Shown piece after piece: positions 5,970 through 12,358 of a DNA stretch of 12,358 nucleotides. Position numbers and translations under genes: made by a program. The DNA comes from JAYPLE01 sp047627515 (GTDB lineage Bacteria > Bacteroidota > Bacteroidia > Cytophagales > Cyclobacteriaceae): NCBI GenBank assembly GCA_047627515.1, contig JBLHTU010000113.1, positions 1 to 12,358 of the forward strand. Direction: 5' to 3'. Positions within the stretch are counted from its first letter, which is position 1. The number at the start of each line of letters is the position of its first letter. The notes below the pieces were generated by a model. That model ran no database searches, was not told where the DNA came from, and saw only the letters and a list, made by a program, of their open reading frames with translations.

Positions 5970-8587
5970 AAACTGGAAAGAATCCGCCCCAACTCTTTAG
6001 GAACCTGCTGCAATGGTATGCGCGCCGAGCCGATATCGAAGATCTACTAGGAGATATCGATGAGTATTTTTTATACAATCTCGAAGATAAAAGTCCTATT
6101 CGAGCCAAACTACTCTACTGTCGTCAGGTACTTTCACTTATTTTTTCTTATGCTTTGAGAAAACGAAAAGGTGACAGCTATTATTCAAATTTTTACTCTT
6201 CTAATAACCTTTCTATGCTACAGAATTACTTTAAAATCGCTGTTAGAAATTTTGCTAAAAACAAACTATTCACTTCGATCAATATTATTGGTCTTGCTTT
6301 AGGCATGTCTATCTGCCTGCTTGCTCTTTCGATATCTGTTGCGATTTATCAAGCAGACGAGTGGCATGAAAATAAGGATCGAATCGTCCAAATAAACTCA
6401 AGCATTAGAGATTCAGAAGAAAACAAACTGTATGCGTCCACCTTTCCAGCTTTAGCAACACACTTGGAAAGTAATTACCCATTCATTGAAAAAACCGTTC
6501 GCGTGAAGTCAGGTTTTGCACCGGTGTTTGAGCACAAAGGCAATAAAATAGACTTAAGGGGCTATTTTACAGATCAGTCTTTCTTAGAATCCTTCAGTTT
6601 CGAATTGATTCATGGTGATGCATCCAGCGCATTGATAGAGCCCTACAGTATTGTGCTGACACAATCAGCCGCAGCGAAACTATATCGTGATGAAAACCCT
6701 GTCGGTAAGGTTTTGATAACGAAGGAAGGTAAATTCAAAGTAACTGGGGTACTCAAGGATTTGAAGCAAACACACCTGTATTTTGAGGTTCTTACCTCCA
6801 TGGGTACCTTCGACCAACTAAATACAAAGCTCAGTACTGAATTAGATTGGATCAATTATAGAAATAATTACCTCTACCTACTCCTACACCCAAATACGCA
6901 AAAAGAAAGCTTGGATAAAGCCCTAGAAGAAGCAGGACTGGTTGCAAACAGTTTCAACCCAAACAAAGAAATCAAACTTGAATCTATTTATCTGACAGGA
7001 GTCGTCCCTCGATGGAATATAGGAAATGCCCTTGGAATAGGTTGGGACCAACCCGGCATGCTCTTCTTTATGTCAATCGGACTGCTGATACTACTGCCTG
7101 CAGTTTTTAATTACACCAACCTATCGATAGCACGTGCCCTGAAAAGAGCAAAAGAGATAGGCGTAAGAAAAGTCGTAGGTGCTGATAAACAACAGATAAA
7201 AATGCAGTTTATCGTGGAGACAGTGCTTCTGTCCCTGCTGGCATTGATTGGGTCTTATATCTTGTTTATACCTTTAAAAGAGGAATTCCTTACAATGGTG
7301 GTGGCAGCGGCAGTCTTAGATACTAGTATCGGATTAGCTCAAACGCTTATTTTCATCGGCTTTGCCATTGTTGTAGGCATTATTGCAGGAATTTTTCCAG
7401 CCCAGTTCTTTGCTAGATTAAACCCTGTTCATACGCTGAAAGGCGATATGAAAGCTGGGTCTGTTAATATCTCGGGGATCAGAAAAGGGTTGTTCATCTT
7501 TCAATTCTTCTTATCTCTCGTCTTTATTATTGGTGTAGGCGCGATCCTAAAACAGTACAAAGATGTACTCAATCGAAATCATGGATTTGAATCTACGAAT
7601 GTGCTAACTGTACCATTCAATGGCATTGATCAACAACTCGTCATCAATGAACTAGGCAATCACCCAGATGTATCCCGGGTCTCTAGTGCTTCGCATCTGC
7701 CAGGACTTCCATTTTCCACGTTGGTCAGTGTGATCCCCAATAAAGTAGATACTATGGATGTTGGCCAGGTTTTTATTGATGATAATTTTTTGATAAATAT
7801 GGAAATCGACTTGATTTGGGATAGCGGTGAAGGACTGGCTAATTCAAATCAGAACGAAGAACTAGTCTATGTCAATGAGCAGTTTCTTACTTCTGCGGCT
7901 ATATTCAACAGCCCGAGCGATTCGATGTTATTTACACTAGTAGACGGCTCAAATTGCAGAATCGCTGGTGTTTTTAAGGATATTAATTATGAACCCGTCA
8001 ATCGACTAATTGAGCCCCTCATCTTTCGCTCGTCGATTGAGCAAACGAACTATGCACTTCTCAGTATCCAGTCCAATGATATCAAGCGTACCATTTCAGA
8101 GTTGGACTTGATATGGCGTGGTTTGGATCAGAATATTCGTTTTGAAGGGGCCTTTTTGGATGATGAAATAGAGAAATCTTATAGGTTTTTGGCCATTCAG
8201 GTAAAGATATTTGGCTTCCTCAGTCTCATGGCCATCACGATCTCATGTCTTGGTTTGCTCGGAATGGTCTCCTACACGACTGAAAACAGAACAAAGGAAA
8301 TTGCTATCCGCAAAATCATGGGTGCTTCCGTCTATCAATTGCACCTCTTATTAACCAAAGAGTTTGTACGAATGATCTTGATCGCAGCCATGATAGCCAT
8401 CCCTTTTTCTTACTTTTTTTACGACTTTGTCTTCTTGCATCTCCTCGTAAAATATGGTACCGGAGTAGGCGCACTCGAAATCATAGTTAGTATTCTTTTC
8501 CTATTTTTAGTTGGATTTCTATCTATCTACTGGCAAACATCCAAGGTCACAAAGGCCAATCCGGCTGAAAACCTACGATACGAGTAG
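5966..8587 (+). CDS. FtsX/MacB-type ABC transporter permease with N-terminal prefix domain
   Basis: An 873-residue inner-membrane permease with two MacB-PCD/FtsX modules fused in one chain. Residues 1-75 are a cytoplasmic prefix (PPQLFRNLLQWYARRADIED, then LLGDIDEYF) typical of PadR-linked permeases ('permease prefix domain 2'). Helix 1 is about 102-128, periplasmic domain 1 is 130-360, helices lie at about 364-386, 415-437, 457-480 and 506-528, periplasmic domain 2 is 530-740, and helices lie at about 746-770, 801-825 and 836-857. Coupling motifs AKEIGVRKVVGADKQQ (395-410) and TKEIAIRKIMGASVYQ (776-791) follow each module, and the chain ends ANPAENLRYE. No ATPase gene is adjacent, so the nucleotide-binding subunit is encoded elsewhere. 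It starts with GTG in a GTGA overlap with padR, implying translational coupling. Cargo is unknown; such exporters act on antimicrobial peptides, lipids or lipoproteins. Confidence 0.94.
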   Translation: MKTGKNPPQLFRNLLQWYARRADIEDLLGDIDEYFLYNLEDKSPIRAKLLYCRQVLSLIFSYALRKRKGDSYYSNFYSSNNLSMLQNYFKIAVRNFAKNKLFTSINIIGLALGMSICLLALSISVAIYQADEWHENKDRIVQINSSIRDSEENKLYASTFPALATHLESNYPFIEKTVRVKSGFAPVFEHKGNKIDLRGYFTDQSFLESFSFELIHGDASSALIEPYSIVLTQSAAAKLYRDENPVGKVLITKEGKFKVTGVLKDLKQTHLYFEVLTSMGTFDQLNTKLSTELDWINYRNNYLYLLLHPNTQKESLDKALEEAGLVANSFNPNKEIKLESIYLTGVVPRWNIGNALGIGWDQPGMLFFMSIGLLILLPAVFNYTNLSIARALKRAKEIGVRKVVGADKQQIKMQFIVETVLLSLLALIGSYILFIPLKEEFLTMVVAAAVLDTSIGLAQTLIFIGFAIVVGIIAGIFPAQFFARLNPVHTLKGDMKAGSVNISGIRKGLFIFQFFLSLVFIIGVGAILKQYKDVLNRNHGFESTNVLTVPFNGIDQQLVINELGNHPDVSRVSSASHLPGLPFSTLVSVIPNKVDTMDVGQVFIDDNFLINMEIDLIWDSGEGLANSNQNEELVYVNEQFLTSAAIFNSPSDSMLFTLVDGSNCRIAGVFKDINYEPVNRLIEPLIFRSSIEQTNYALLSIQSNDIKRTISELDLIWRGLDQNIRFEGAFLDDEIEKSYRFLAIQVKIFGFLSLMAITISCLGLLGMVSYTTENRTKEIAIRKIMGASVYQLHLLLTKEFVRMILIAAMIAIPFSYFFYDFVFLHLLVKYGTGVGALEIIVSILFLFLVGFLSIYWQTSKVTKANPAENLRYE

Positions 8588-8642
8588 TGGCAATTTATCT
8601 TCCAAAAACCTCAGGTACCAAGGTACAGTAAATGCGCTTCGG

Positions 8643-8650
8643 TACTTTTG
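8643..8650 (+). promoter_or_regulatory. Candidate -7 promoter box of the GNAT gene
   Basis: TACTTTTG is a perfect TAnnTTTG match 25 bases before the ATG at 8675. It sits on the right arm of a weak hairpin: GTACC (8615-8619) with GGTAC (8641-8645), and CCAAAA (8602-8607) with TTTTGG (8647-8652). That hairpin is a poor terminator candidate for the permease because only four T residues follow the inner stem. No -33 element was recognised. Confidence 0.4.
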
Positions 8651-8674
8651 GGTTTGGCAATATTTGAGCTTACT

Positions 8675-9079
8675 ATGAAAATCGAACAAATAACTTTTCA
8701 ATTGACTTGGCATATCAGACAAGAAGTCTTGTGGCCTGATGAGCCACTGAACTATGTACAGCTTGAGCAAGATCCAGAAGGTCAACACTACGGTGTTTTT
8801 GAAGGTGATAGATTAATTTCAGTCATTTCTCTTTTTGTAGACGGAAAGACAGCACAGTTTAGAAAATTCGCAACACGAAAAGACTTGCAAGGCAAAGGGT
8901 TTGGATCAGCATTGTTACAGTATGTACTTGACGATATACCTACGCATGATATCAATCGTGTCTGGTGCAATGCACGGGCAGATAGAACAAGCTACTATCA
9001 CAAATTTGGTCTGGAGGAAACTGATTCTCGCTTCGAAAAGAATGGCGAACGCTACGTCATCATGGAAAAATCTGTGTAA
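8675..9079 (+). CDS. GNAT-family N-acetyltransferase
   Basis: A 134-residue acetyl-CoA-dependent acyltransferase. Motif A, the pyrophosphate-binding loop, is FRKFATRKDLQGKGFGSALL (62-81) with the Q72-x-x-G75-x-G77 signature. Motif B is RVWCNARADRTSYYHKFGLE (95-114), where Tyr107/Tyr108 is in the position of the usual general acid. The N-terminal part contains VLWPDEP and QHYGVFEGDRLISVISLF, which recur in a common uncharacterised Bacteroidota GNAT group. The substrate (small molecule, amino acid or protein amine) cannot be told. I chose the ATG at 8675-8677; an upstream in-frame TTG (8648) would overlap the likely promoter box. It sits 87 bases after the permease, and with its own -7 box it is probably transcribed separately. 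Confidence 0.88.
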   Translation: MKIEQITFQLTWHIRQEVLWPDEPLNYVQLEQDPEGQHYGVFEGDRLISVISLFVDGKTAQFRKFATRKDLQGKGFGSALLQYVLDDIPTHDINRVWCNARADRTSYYHKFGLEETDSRFEKNGERYVIMEKSV

Positions 9080-9135
9080 CGGTCGAAGCTAACTCTTGTA
9101 GAACTGGATCATTTTCCTTTTTCTAAACAAAAACA

Positions 9136-9158
9136 TAGATCTGAAACTTCAGGTTCTA
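9136..9158. promoter_or_regulatory. Imperfect inverted repeat upstream of the CIA30 gene
   Basis: The half-sites are TAGA-t-CTGAA (9136-9145) and TTCAG-gt-TCTA (9148-9158), separated by two bases: nine pairs per arm with one extra base on the right. The central gap is too small for an RNA hairpin, and no T run follows, so a protein-binding operator is more likely than a terminator. It ends 12 bases before the ATG at 9171. No regulator is known. Confidence 0.35.
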
Positions 9159-9170
9159 GACTCAGATAAA

Positions 9171-9701
9171 ATGAATACCTTACTCCTTTTCTTCCTAATC
9201 ACCCATATGCAGACTTCCCTTGTTGTTTTTGATTTTAATCAAGATTCATCGCTTAGCGACTGGTATGTGGTCGATGATGGCGTTATGGGTGGTCGTTCTC
9301 TAGGAAACTTTGCTACTGCTAAAGAGGGTCATGCTGTTTTTTCAGGCGATGTGTCTCTTGAAAATAATGGGGGTTTTTCATCGATTCGATATCGAATGAG
9401 ACCGTTAATCGCCAAGCCTTATACTTCCATCGCTATGAGAATTAAGGGTGATGGTAAAAACTATCAGCTGAGAGTTAAATCTGAGACCGCAGACTATTTT
9501 TCGTACGTTGGAGAAATCCTCACCACTGGCGATTGGCAGACAGTAGTTTTCAATTTCGAAGATCTTTATCCTGTTTTTAGAGGTCGCGAATTGTACAAAC
9601 CAAATTACCCCGGTGATCAGTTAGGTGAAATAGGTTTTCTTATTGGGAACAAGGAAGCTGAGAAATTTGATCTTAAACTTGACTGGATCGAGTTACGCTA
9701 A
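9171..9701 (+). CDS. Exported CIA30/NDUFAF1-like domain protein
   Basis: A 176-residue protein made almost entirely of a CIA30-type beta-sandwich, related to galactose-binding/carbohydrate-binding folds and to the mitochondrial complex I assembly factor NDUFAF1. Family signatures are DWYVVDDGVMGGRSLGNF (30-47), NNGGFSSIRYRM (66-77) and the C-terminal LGEIGFLIGNKEAEKFDLKL. Residues 1-16 (MNTLLLFFLITHMQTS) are hydrophobic and look like a short signal peptide, so export to the periplasm is likely; an internal ATG at 9207 (M13) would instead give a cytoplasmic form. Bacterial members have no proven role and there is no complex I gene nearby, so complex I assembly should not be assumed. It is convergent with the nucleotidyltransferase, 9 bases apart, with no terminator hairpin between. 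Confidence 0.85.
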   Translation: MNTLLLFFLITHMQTSLVVFDFNQDSSLSDWYVVDDGVMGGRSLGNFATAKEGHAVFSGDVSLENNGGFSSIRYRMRPLIAKPYTSIAMRIKGDGKNYQLRVKSETADYFSYVGEILTTGDWQTVVFNFEDLYPVFRGRELYKPNYPGDQLGEIGFLIGNKEAEKFDLKLDWIELR

Positions 9702-9710
9702 TCGAATATT

Positions 9711-10604
9711 TTATAATTTTTTAGGGTAACTACCTTGCTCATGGAGCTTCGCCAACTGCTCACTCACCCACTCTTTGTCCTCGGAATAAGTAACGCCAAA
9801 CCATTGGTCTTCTGTATTGATGAGAGGTACTTTGACTCCTTGTTGTATCCAAGCGTTAAGAACAGAGGGTATGTAATATTCTTGTTTCAGGTTCTTCTGC
9901 GATGCTTGATAGGTCGCATCAAACCCAGTTGAAATCTCTTCAAAAACAGCAGGTGTAAATCCCATAAGGTTCATCGAGACGATCGTATTCTCTTCTAATG
10001 ACACTTTCTGTCCACCTGCTTCATCAAAAATACCTGAGGCATCTCTACTGATCTTCGTATACTCCTGAATCGAAACCAGATTCCCTTCTTCGCTAGCCAT
10101 GCAAACTCCCCTTGAAACGGATCCCGCTTCAGTCAACGTATTACCCAGCTGGTAACCTATCATACAAGCCGACTTGCCATTGGCAGAAACTTTACTCAAA
10201 TACTCAGCTGCGGCTGTCAACGAACCTAGGCCATAGAAATCATCAGCGTTTACAATAGCAAAGGGTTCTTGTAACTCAGGTTCGGCCATCCACACAGCAT
10301 GTGCTGTACCCCATGGCTTTTTTCTACCTTCAGGAACAGAATAGCCCTCAGGCAATGCATCGAGCTCCTGAAACACCACCCGGCAGTCTATTCGATCACT
10401 CCACCTAGAAAGGATCGCTTCATTGAAAGGTTCTTCGATTGCCTTGCGAATAACAAATACGATCTTACCAAATCCTGCCTCAATAGCGTCATAAACGGTA
10501 TAATCAATGATTCGCTCTTGAGAGGGACCGAATCCATCCAGTTGCTTGATCCCACCATACCTACTACCCATTCCTGCTGCTAAGACTACCAACGAAGGCT
10601 TCAT
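9711..10604 (-). CDS. Sugar-phosphate nucleotidyltransferase
   Basis: A 297-residue enzyme of the NTP-transferase (GlmU/RmlA-like) fold that would join a sugar-1-phosphate to an NTP with release of pyrophosphate. The nucleotide loop is LAAGMGSRYGGIKQ (8-21), giving the GxGxR...K pattern with Lys20. KPWGTAHAV (96-104) contacts the base, and NADDFYG (119-125) carries the metal-binding Asp pair. MNLMGF (211-216) and WFGVTYSED (268-276) complete the sugar site. In Bacteroidota this group often sits beside NahK-like kinases, and one is present at 3954-5000, so a salvage pair (kinase then uridylyl- or similar transferase) is plausible; here the two are separated by about 4.7 kb. Nucleotide and sugar specificity are not readable. 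It starts at ATG (10602-10604) with a perfect -7 box upstream. Confidence 0.9.
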   Translation of the reverse strand: MKPSLVVLAAGMGSRYGGIKQLDGFGPSQERIIDYTVYDAIEAGFGKIVFVIRKAIEEPFNEAILSRWSDRIDCRVVFQELDALPEGYSVPEGRKKPWGTAHAVWMAEPELQEPFAIVNADDFYGLGSLTAAAEYLSKVSANGKSACMIGYQLGNTLTEAGSVSRGVCMASEEGNLVSIQEYTKISRDASGIFDEAGGQKVSLEENTIVSMNLMGFTPAVFEEISTGFDATYQASQKNLKQEYYIPSVLNAWIQQGVKVPLINTEDQWFGVTYSEDKEWVSEQLAKLHEQGSYPKKL

Positions 10605-10629
10605 ACTACTTATTTAGATTTAAAAACTG

Positions 10630-10637
10630 CAAATATA
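10630..10637 (-). promoter_or_regulatory. Candidate -7 promoter box of the nucleotidyltransferase gene
   Basis: The minus strand reads TATATTTG, an exact TAnnTTTG match 26 bases before the start codon. No TTTG -33 element sits at the usual spacing. The divergent cyclophilin gene shares this 182-base gap; on its strand only the one-mismatch TAGATTTA (10616-10623) is seen. Confidence 0.5.
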
Positions 10638-10786
10638 ATCGGGTACAAATGGCCGATCCAACTAAAGGTCAAAGAATCAGTATGTTTAAACCAGTAAGTA
10701 CGACGCTACAGAGGAAAGAGTTGGTAAAAGCAGTGAGCAAGGCCCTATTTGTTCGACAAAAATCTTTGCGCTATTTTGTCTTCATT

Positions 10787-11374
10787 ATGTCTAGAACTAT
10801 CCTTTTACTATTGACGAGCTGCTTACTAAGCTGCACAGTCCCTGAGAAAAATAGAATATATTTAATTGGTCAAATCCTGACTTCTCAAGGAGAAATGCTT
10901 TTCTGGCTCTATGATGACACACCCAATCACAAAGAAAGCTTTATCAAGCTTGCCACAGAGAAGTATTGGCATGACTACACTTTTAATAGAGTAATTGAAG
11001 GTTTTGTGATACAAGGCGGTTGTCCTGATACAGCCAAGGGATTTGCCGACTCCCCCTATCTAATCCCACCAGAGTTCAACGAAAAAATCAAGCATAACTA
11101 TGGGGCACTTGGAGCTGGTCGAGACGGCAACGCGGAAAAACTTTCAGCAGGATGTCAGTTATACATTGTCCAAAACAAAGACGGACTCCCTCGGCTAGAT
11201 GGCGAATACATGATTTTTGGGCAACTGATCAAAGGGCATGATGTTTTGGATGCAATTGCACAAGTCGCCACTGACTCACTAGACACGCCCTTGCAGAACA
11301 TCGAAATGGAAGTGAATGTAGTGCAACTCAGCAAGCAGCAGCTAAGTGAGCTTAACTTCATACCTGAGTCATGA
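10787..11374 (+). CDS. Cyclophilin-type peptidyl-prolyl cis-trans isomerase, probable lipoprotein
   Basis: A 195-residue PPIase that would help extracytoplasmic proteins fold. The N-terminus MSRTILLLLTSCLLSC is a lipoprotein signal with lipobox LLSC and probable lipidated Cys16. The cyclophilin core keeps the active-site segment FNRVIEGFVIQGG (67-79), with the Arg, Phe and Gln equivalent to CypA R55, F60 and Q63, and SAGCQLYIVQ (120-129) around CypA Q111-F113, where the aromatic is Tyr and the usual Ser-Gln-Phe is Cys-Gln-Leu. RLDGEYMIFGQLIKGHDVLD (136-155) is the next conserved strand. The frame is open upstream to an ATG at 10649, which would add 46 residues in front of the signal; I prefer 10787 because a lipoprotein signal should be N-terminal. 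Its stop TGA overlaps the ATG of a broken downstream gene (ATGA), a former operon. Confidence 0.9.
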   Translation: MSRTILLLLTSCLLSCTVPEKNRIYLIGQILTSQGEMLFWLYDDTPNHKESFIKLATEKYWHDYTFNRVIEGFVIQGGCPDTAKGFADSPYLIPPEFNEKIKHNYGALGAGRDGNAEKLSAGCQLYIVQNKDGLPRLDGEYMIFGQLIKGHDVLDAIAQVATDSLDTPLQNIEMEVNVVQLSKQQLSELNFIPES

Positions 11375-11885
11375 AATTTTCGGCCACGCTGACAATATTA
11401 CTATCGATGATCTTATTGCTGACCCAATTTACTAAAACTGAGGAAGCGCCCTAATCCTACCAGATATTGCGTTGCAGCTACAGACTGGGGACTCCTCCAA
11501 AGTTTGGAAGCTTGCTCGTCGATTCAACAATCAAACACGCATGAATATGGGGGATTTCTTTTTATTGCACCGTGATACTTATTTCGCAGACTTAACGATG
11601 AATAATAATTCAGGAGATCTTTCAGACTGAGGAGAAACACTACAAGTACATTGGAAATTTACGCAAGACCAGCACGATAATTATTATGTTAAATGGACTA
11701 GCGATCAACTGCCTGAGTTACTAAATAATGAATCGGACAGCAAGCTGTTCAAAATTTTAACATTGACAGATGAGCAGCTGACGTTGCAGTATAATCATCA
11801 ACAGTTCTCAAACAAAACCACTAACATCACGGATATTTTCGTGCCCGAGGCGCTGAACTCAGAGGGACGCGCATTTAACTGGTAG
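11371..11885 (+). pseudogene. Decayed gene for a secreted, possibly lipocalin-like protein
   Basis: An ATG at 11371 overlaps the cyclophilin stop and reads a good signal peptide (MKFSATLTILLSMILLLTQF) before a TAA at 11452. From 11442 another frame takes over and reads convincing protein: VWKLARRFNNQTRMNMGD, DTYFADLTMNNNSGDLSD, a TGA at 11628-11630, then GETLQVHWKFTQDQHD and KLFKILTLTDEQLTLQYNH, ending ALNSEGRAFNW at a TAG (11883-11885). One frameshift between 11442 and 11452 plus one nonsense codon restores about 170 residues. The pattern of a short loop, W-K-F strand, then 'fkIltLTdeqLtLqY' resembles small Bacteroidota lipocalin-like exported proteins, but that family call is tentative. It was evidently translationally coupled to the cyclophilin. 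Confidence 0.7.
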
Positions 11886-12358
11886 CACCACTGCCATAAA
11901 TAATAAGCGCTACGGGGATTATTATTTCATGGTAGGACCAAATCAAGCCTCAAGCTCAACAACAACTTGCTTCTGCTTGATGATCCCCGCAGTTTTTCGC
12001 AAAACCTAAAACTACCTATCAATTACGGCTCTGAACATTACAGCAAAACCGACAGTGACTGATCAAAAACAAAGTAGGGGTATTACTACTTGTTTTTACC
12101 CACCAAAAAAATGACGCTCTTTGTTACAAAATCTGGAATTAGAAGATTAAATGACTCTTCAATCGATCAAAAAGACAATTTGATCTGACAGCGTCTCCTC
12201 TATCAGACCAAACAACATGTGCTCAATAATGAGCATACAATATTTATACCGTGATTACAATCTGCTCAATCAAACAGAAGATTCACGACACATATTGAAA
12301 TATCCTAAGAATAAAATGGAGTTAATTAACAAATACTCAATAGTTGTGTACTTTTTCT
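11872..12358 (+). pseudogene. Further broken coding sequence running to the window end
   Basis: Coding-like pieces continue in alternating frames. In the frame of 11872 the sequence reads LTGSTTAINNKRYGDYYFMV, up to a TAA at 12007. The other frame then reads LNNNLLLLDDPRSFSQNLKL and NYGSEHYSKTDSD, a TGA at 12060, a TAG at 12075, then GYYYLFLPTKKMTLFVTKSG, a TGA at 12186 and a TGA at 12252. The first frame resumes at 12250 with RDYNLLNQTEDSRHILKYP and stays open to the edge. At least two frame changes and three or more nonsense codons are present. It may be a second gene or the rest of the preceding one, and it continues outside the window. I do not recognise the family. Confidence 0.5.

Noticed and set aside
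8602..8652. Hairpin after the permease as an intrinsic terminator
   Set aside because: The stem needs a seven-base bulge and has only a four-T run; it overlaps a perfect -7 box, so the promoter reading is preferred.
10299..10583. 94-codon plus-strand frame opposite the nucleotidyltransferase
   Set aside because: Antisense shadow; Cys- and Arg-rich low-plausibility translation over a strongly conserved enzyme.

Overview
The window looks like the chromosome of a Bacteroidota bacterium, most likely a free-living member of the Cytophagales. The grounds are: AT-rich DNA; very weak Shine-Dalgarno signals; perfect TAnnTTTG (-7) boxes upstream of several starts; an ECF sigma factor of the MSxxEF...LLQET...TIMKNAFI type common in that group; and a PadR regulator overlapping an FtsX-type permease that carries an N-terminal prefix domain. 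Genus assignment is inference. No CRISPR array, tRNA, rRNA, insertion sequence or replication origin was seen.

Layout. 1-167 holds only coding-like scraps in two frames. 168-1963 (minus strand) carries a calerythrin-like EF-hand protein, an ECF sigma factor with its own terminator and -7 box, and a GbsR/MarR-type regulator. A 322 bp divergent gap then leads to thiol peroxidase Tpx on the plus strand, which ends in a strong intrinsic terminator. 2849-5000 (minus strand) encodes an APH-fold sugar-kinase-like phosphotransferase followed by an MscS-family mechanosensitive channel. 5055-5440 is a decayed C-terminal remnant of an FtsX-family permease on the minus strand, previously easy to take for empty DNA. 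5558-5627 carries two copies of a 24 bp repeat just before the padR-permease operon (5646-8587, GTGA overlap). Then come a GNAT acetyltransferase, an exported CIA30-domain protein and, convergent to it, a sugar-phosphate nucleotidyltransferase on the minus strand. Divergent from the latter is a cyclophilin lipoprotein. A gene that starts inside the cyclophilin stop codon (ATGA) has decayed, and coding-like but broken sequence continues to the end of the window.

How the genes work together. The phosphotransferase (3954-5000) and nucleotidyltransferase (9711-10604) are plausible consecutive steps of a sugar salvage route: sugar to sugar-1-phosphate to nucleotide sugar. PadR probably controls itself and the permease from the repeats. 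The sigma factor, Tpx, MscS and GbsR-like genes are generic envelope, osmotic and oxidative-stress functions. I see no clear new defence or mobile system. The most informative parts are the unrecognised pseudogenes (5055-5440, 11371-12358) and the shared repeat around the PadR locus.
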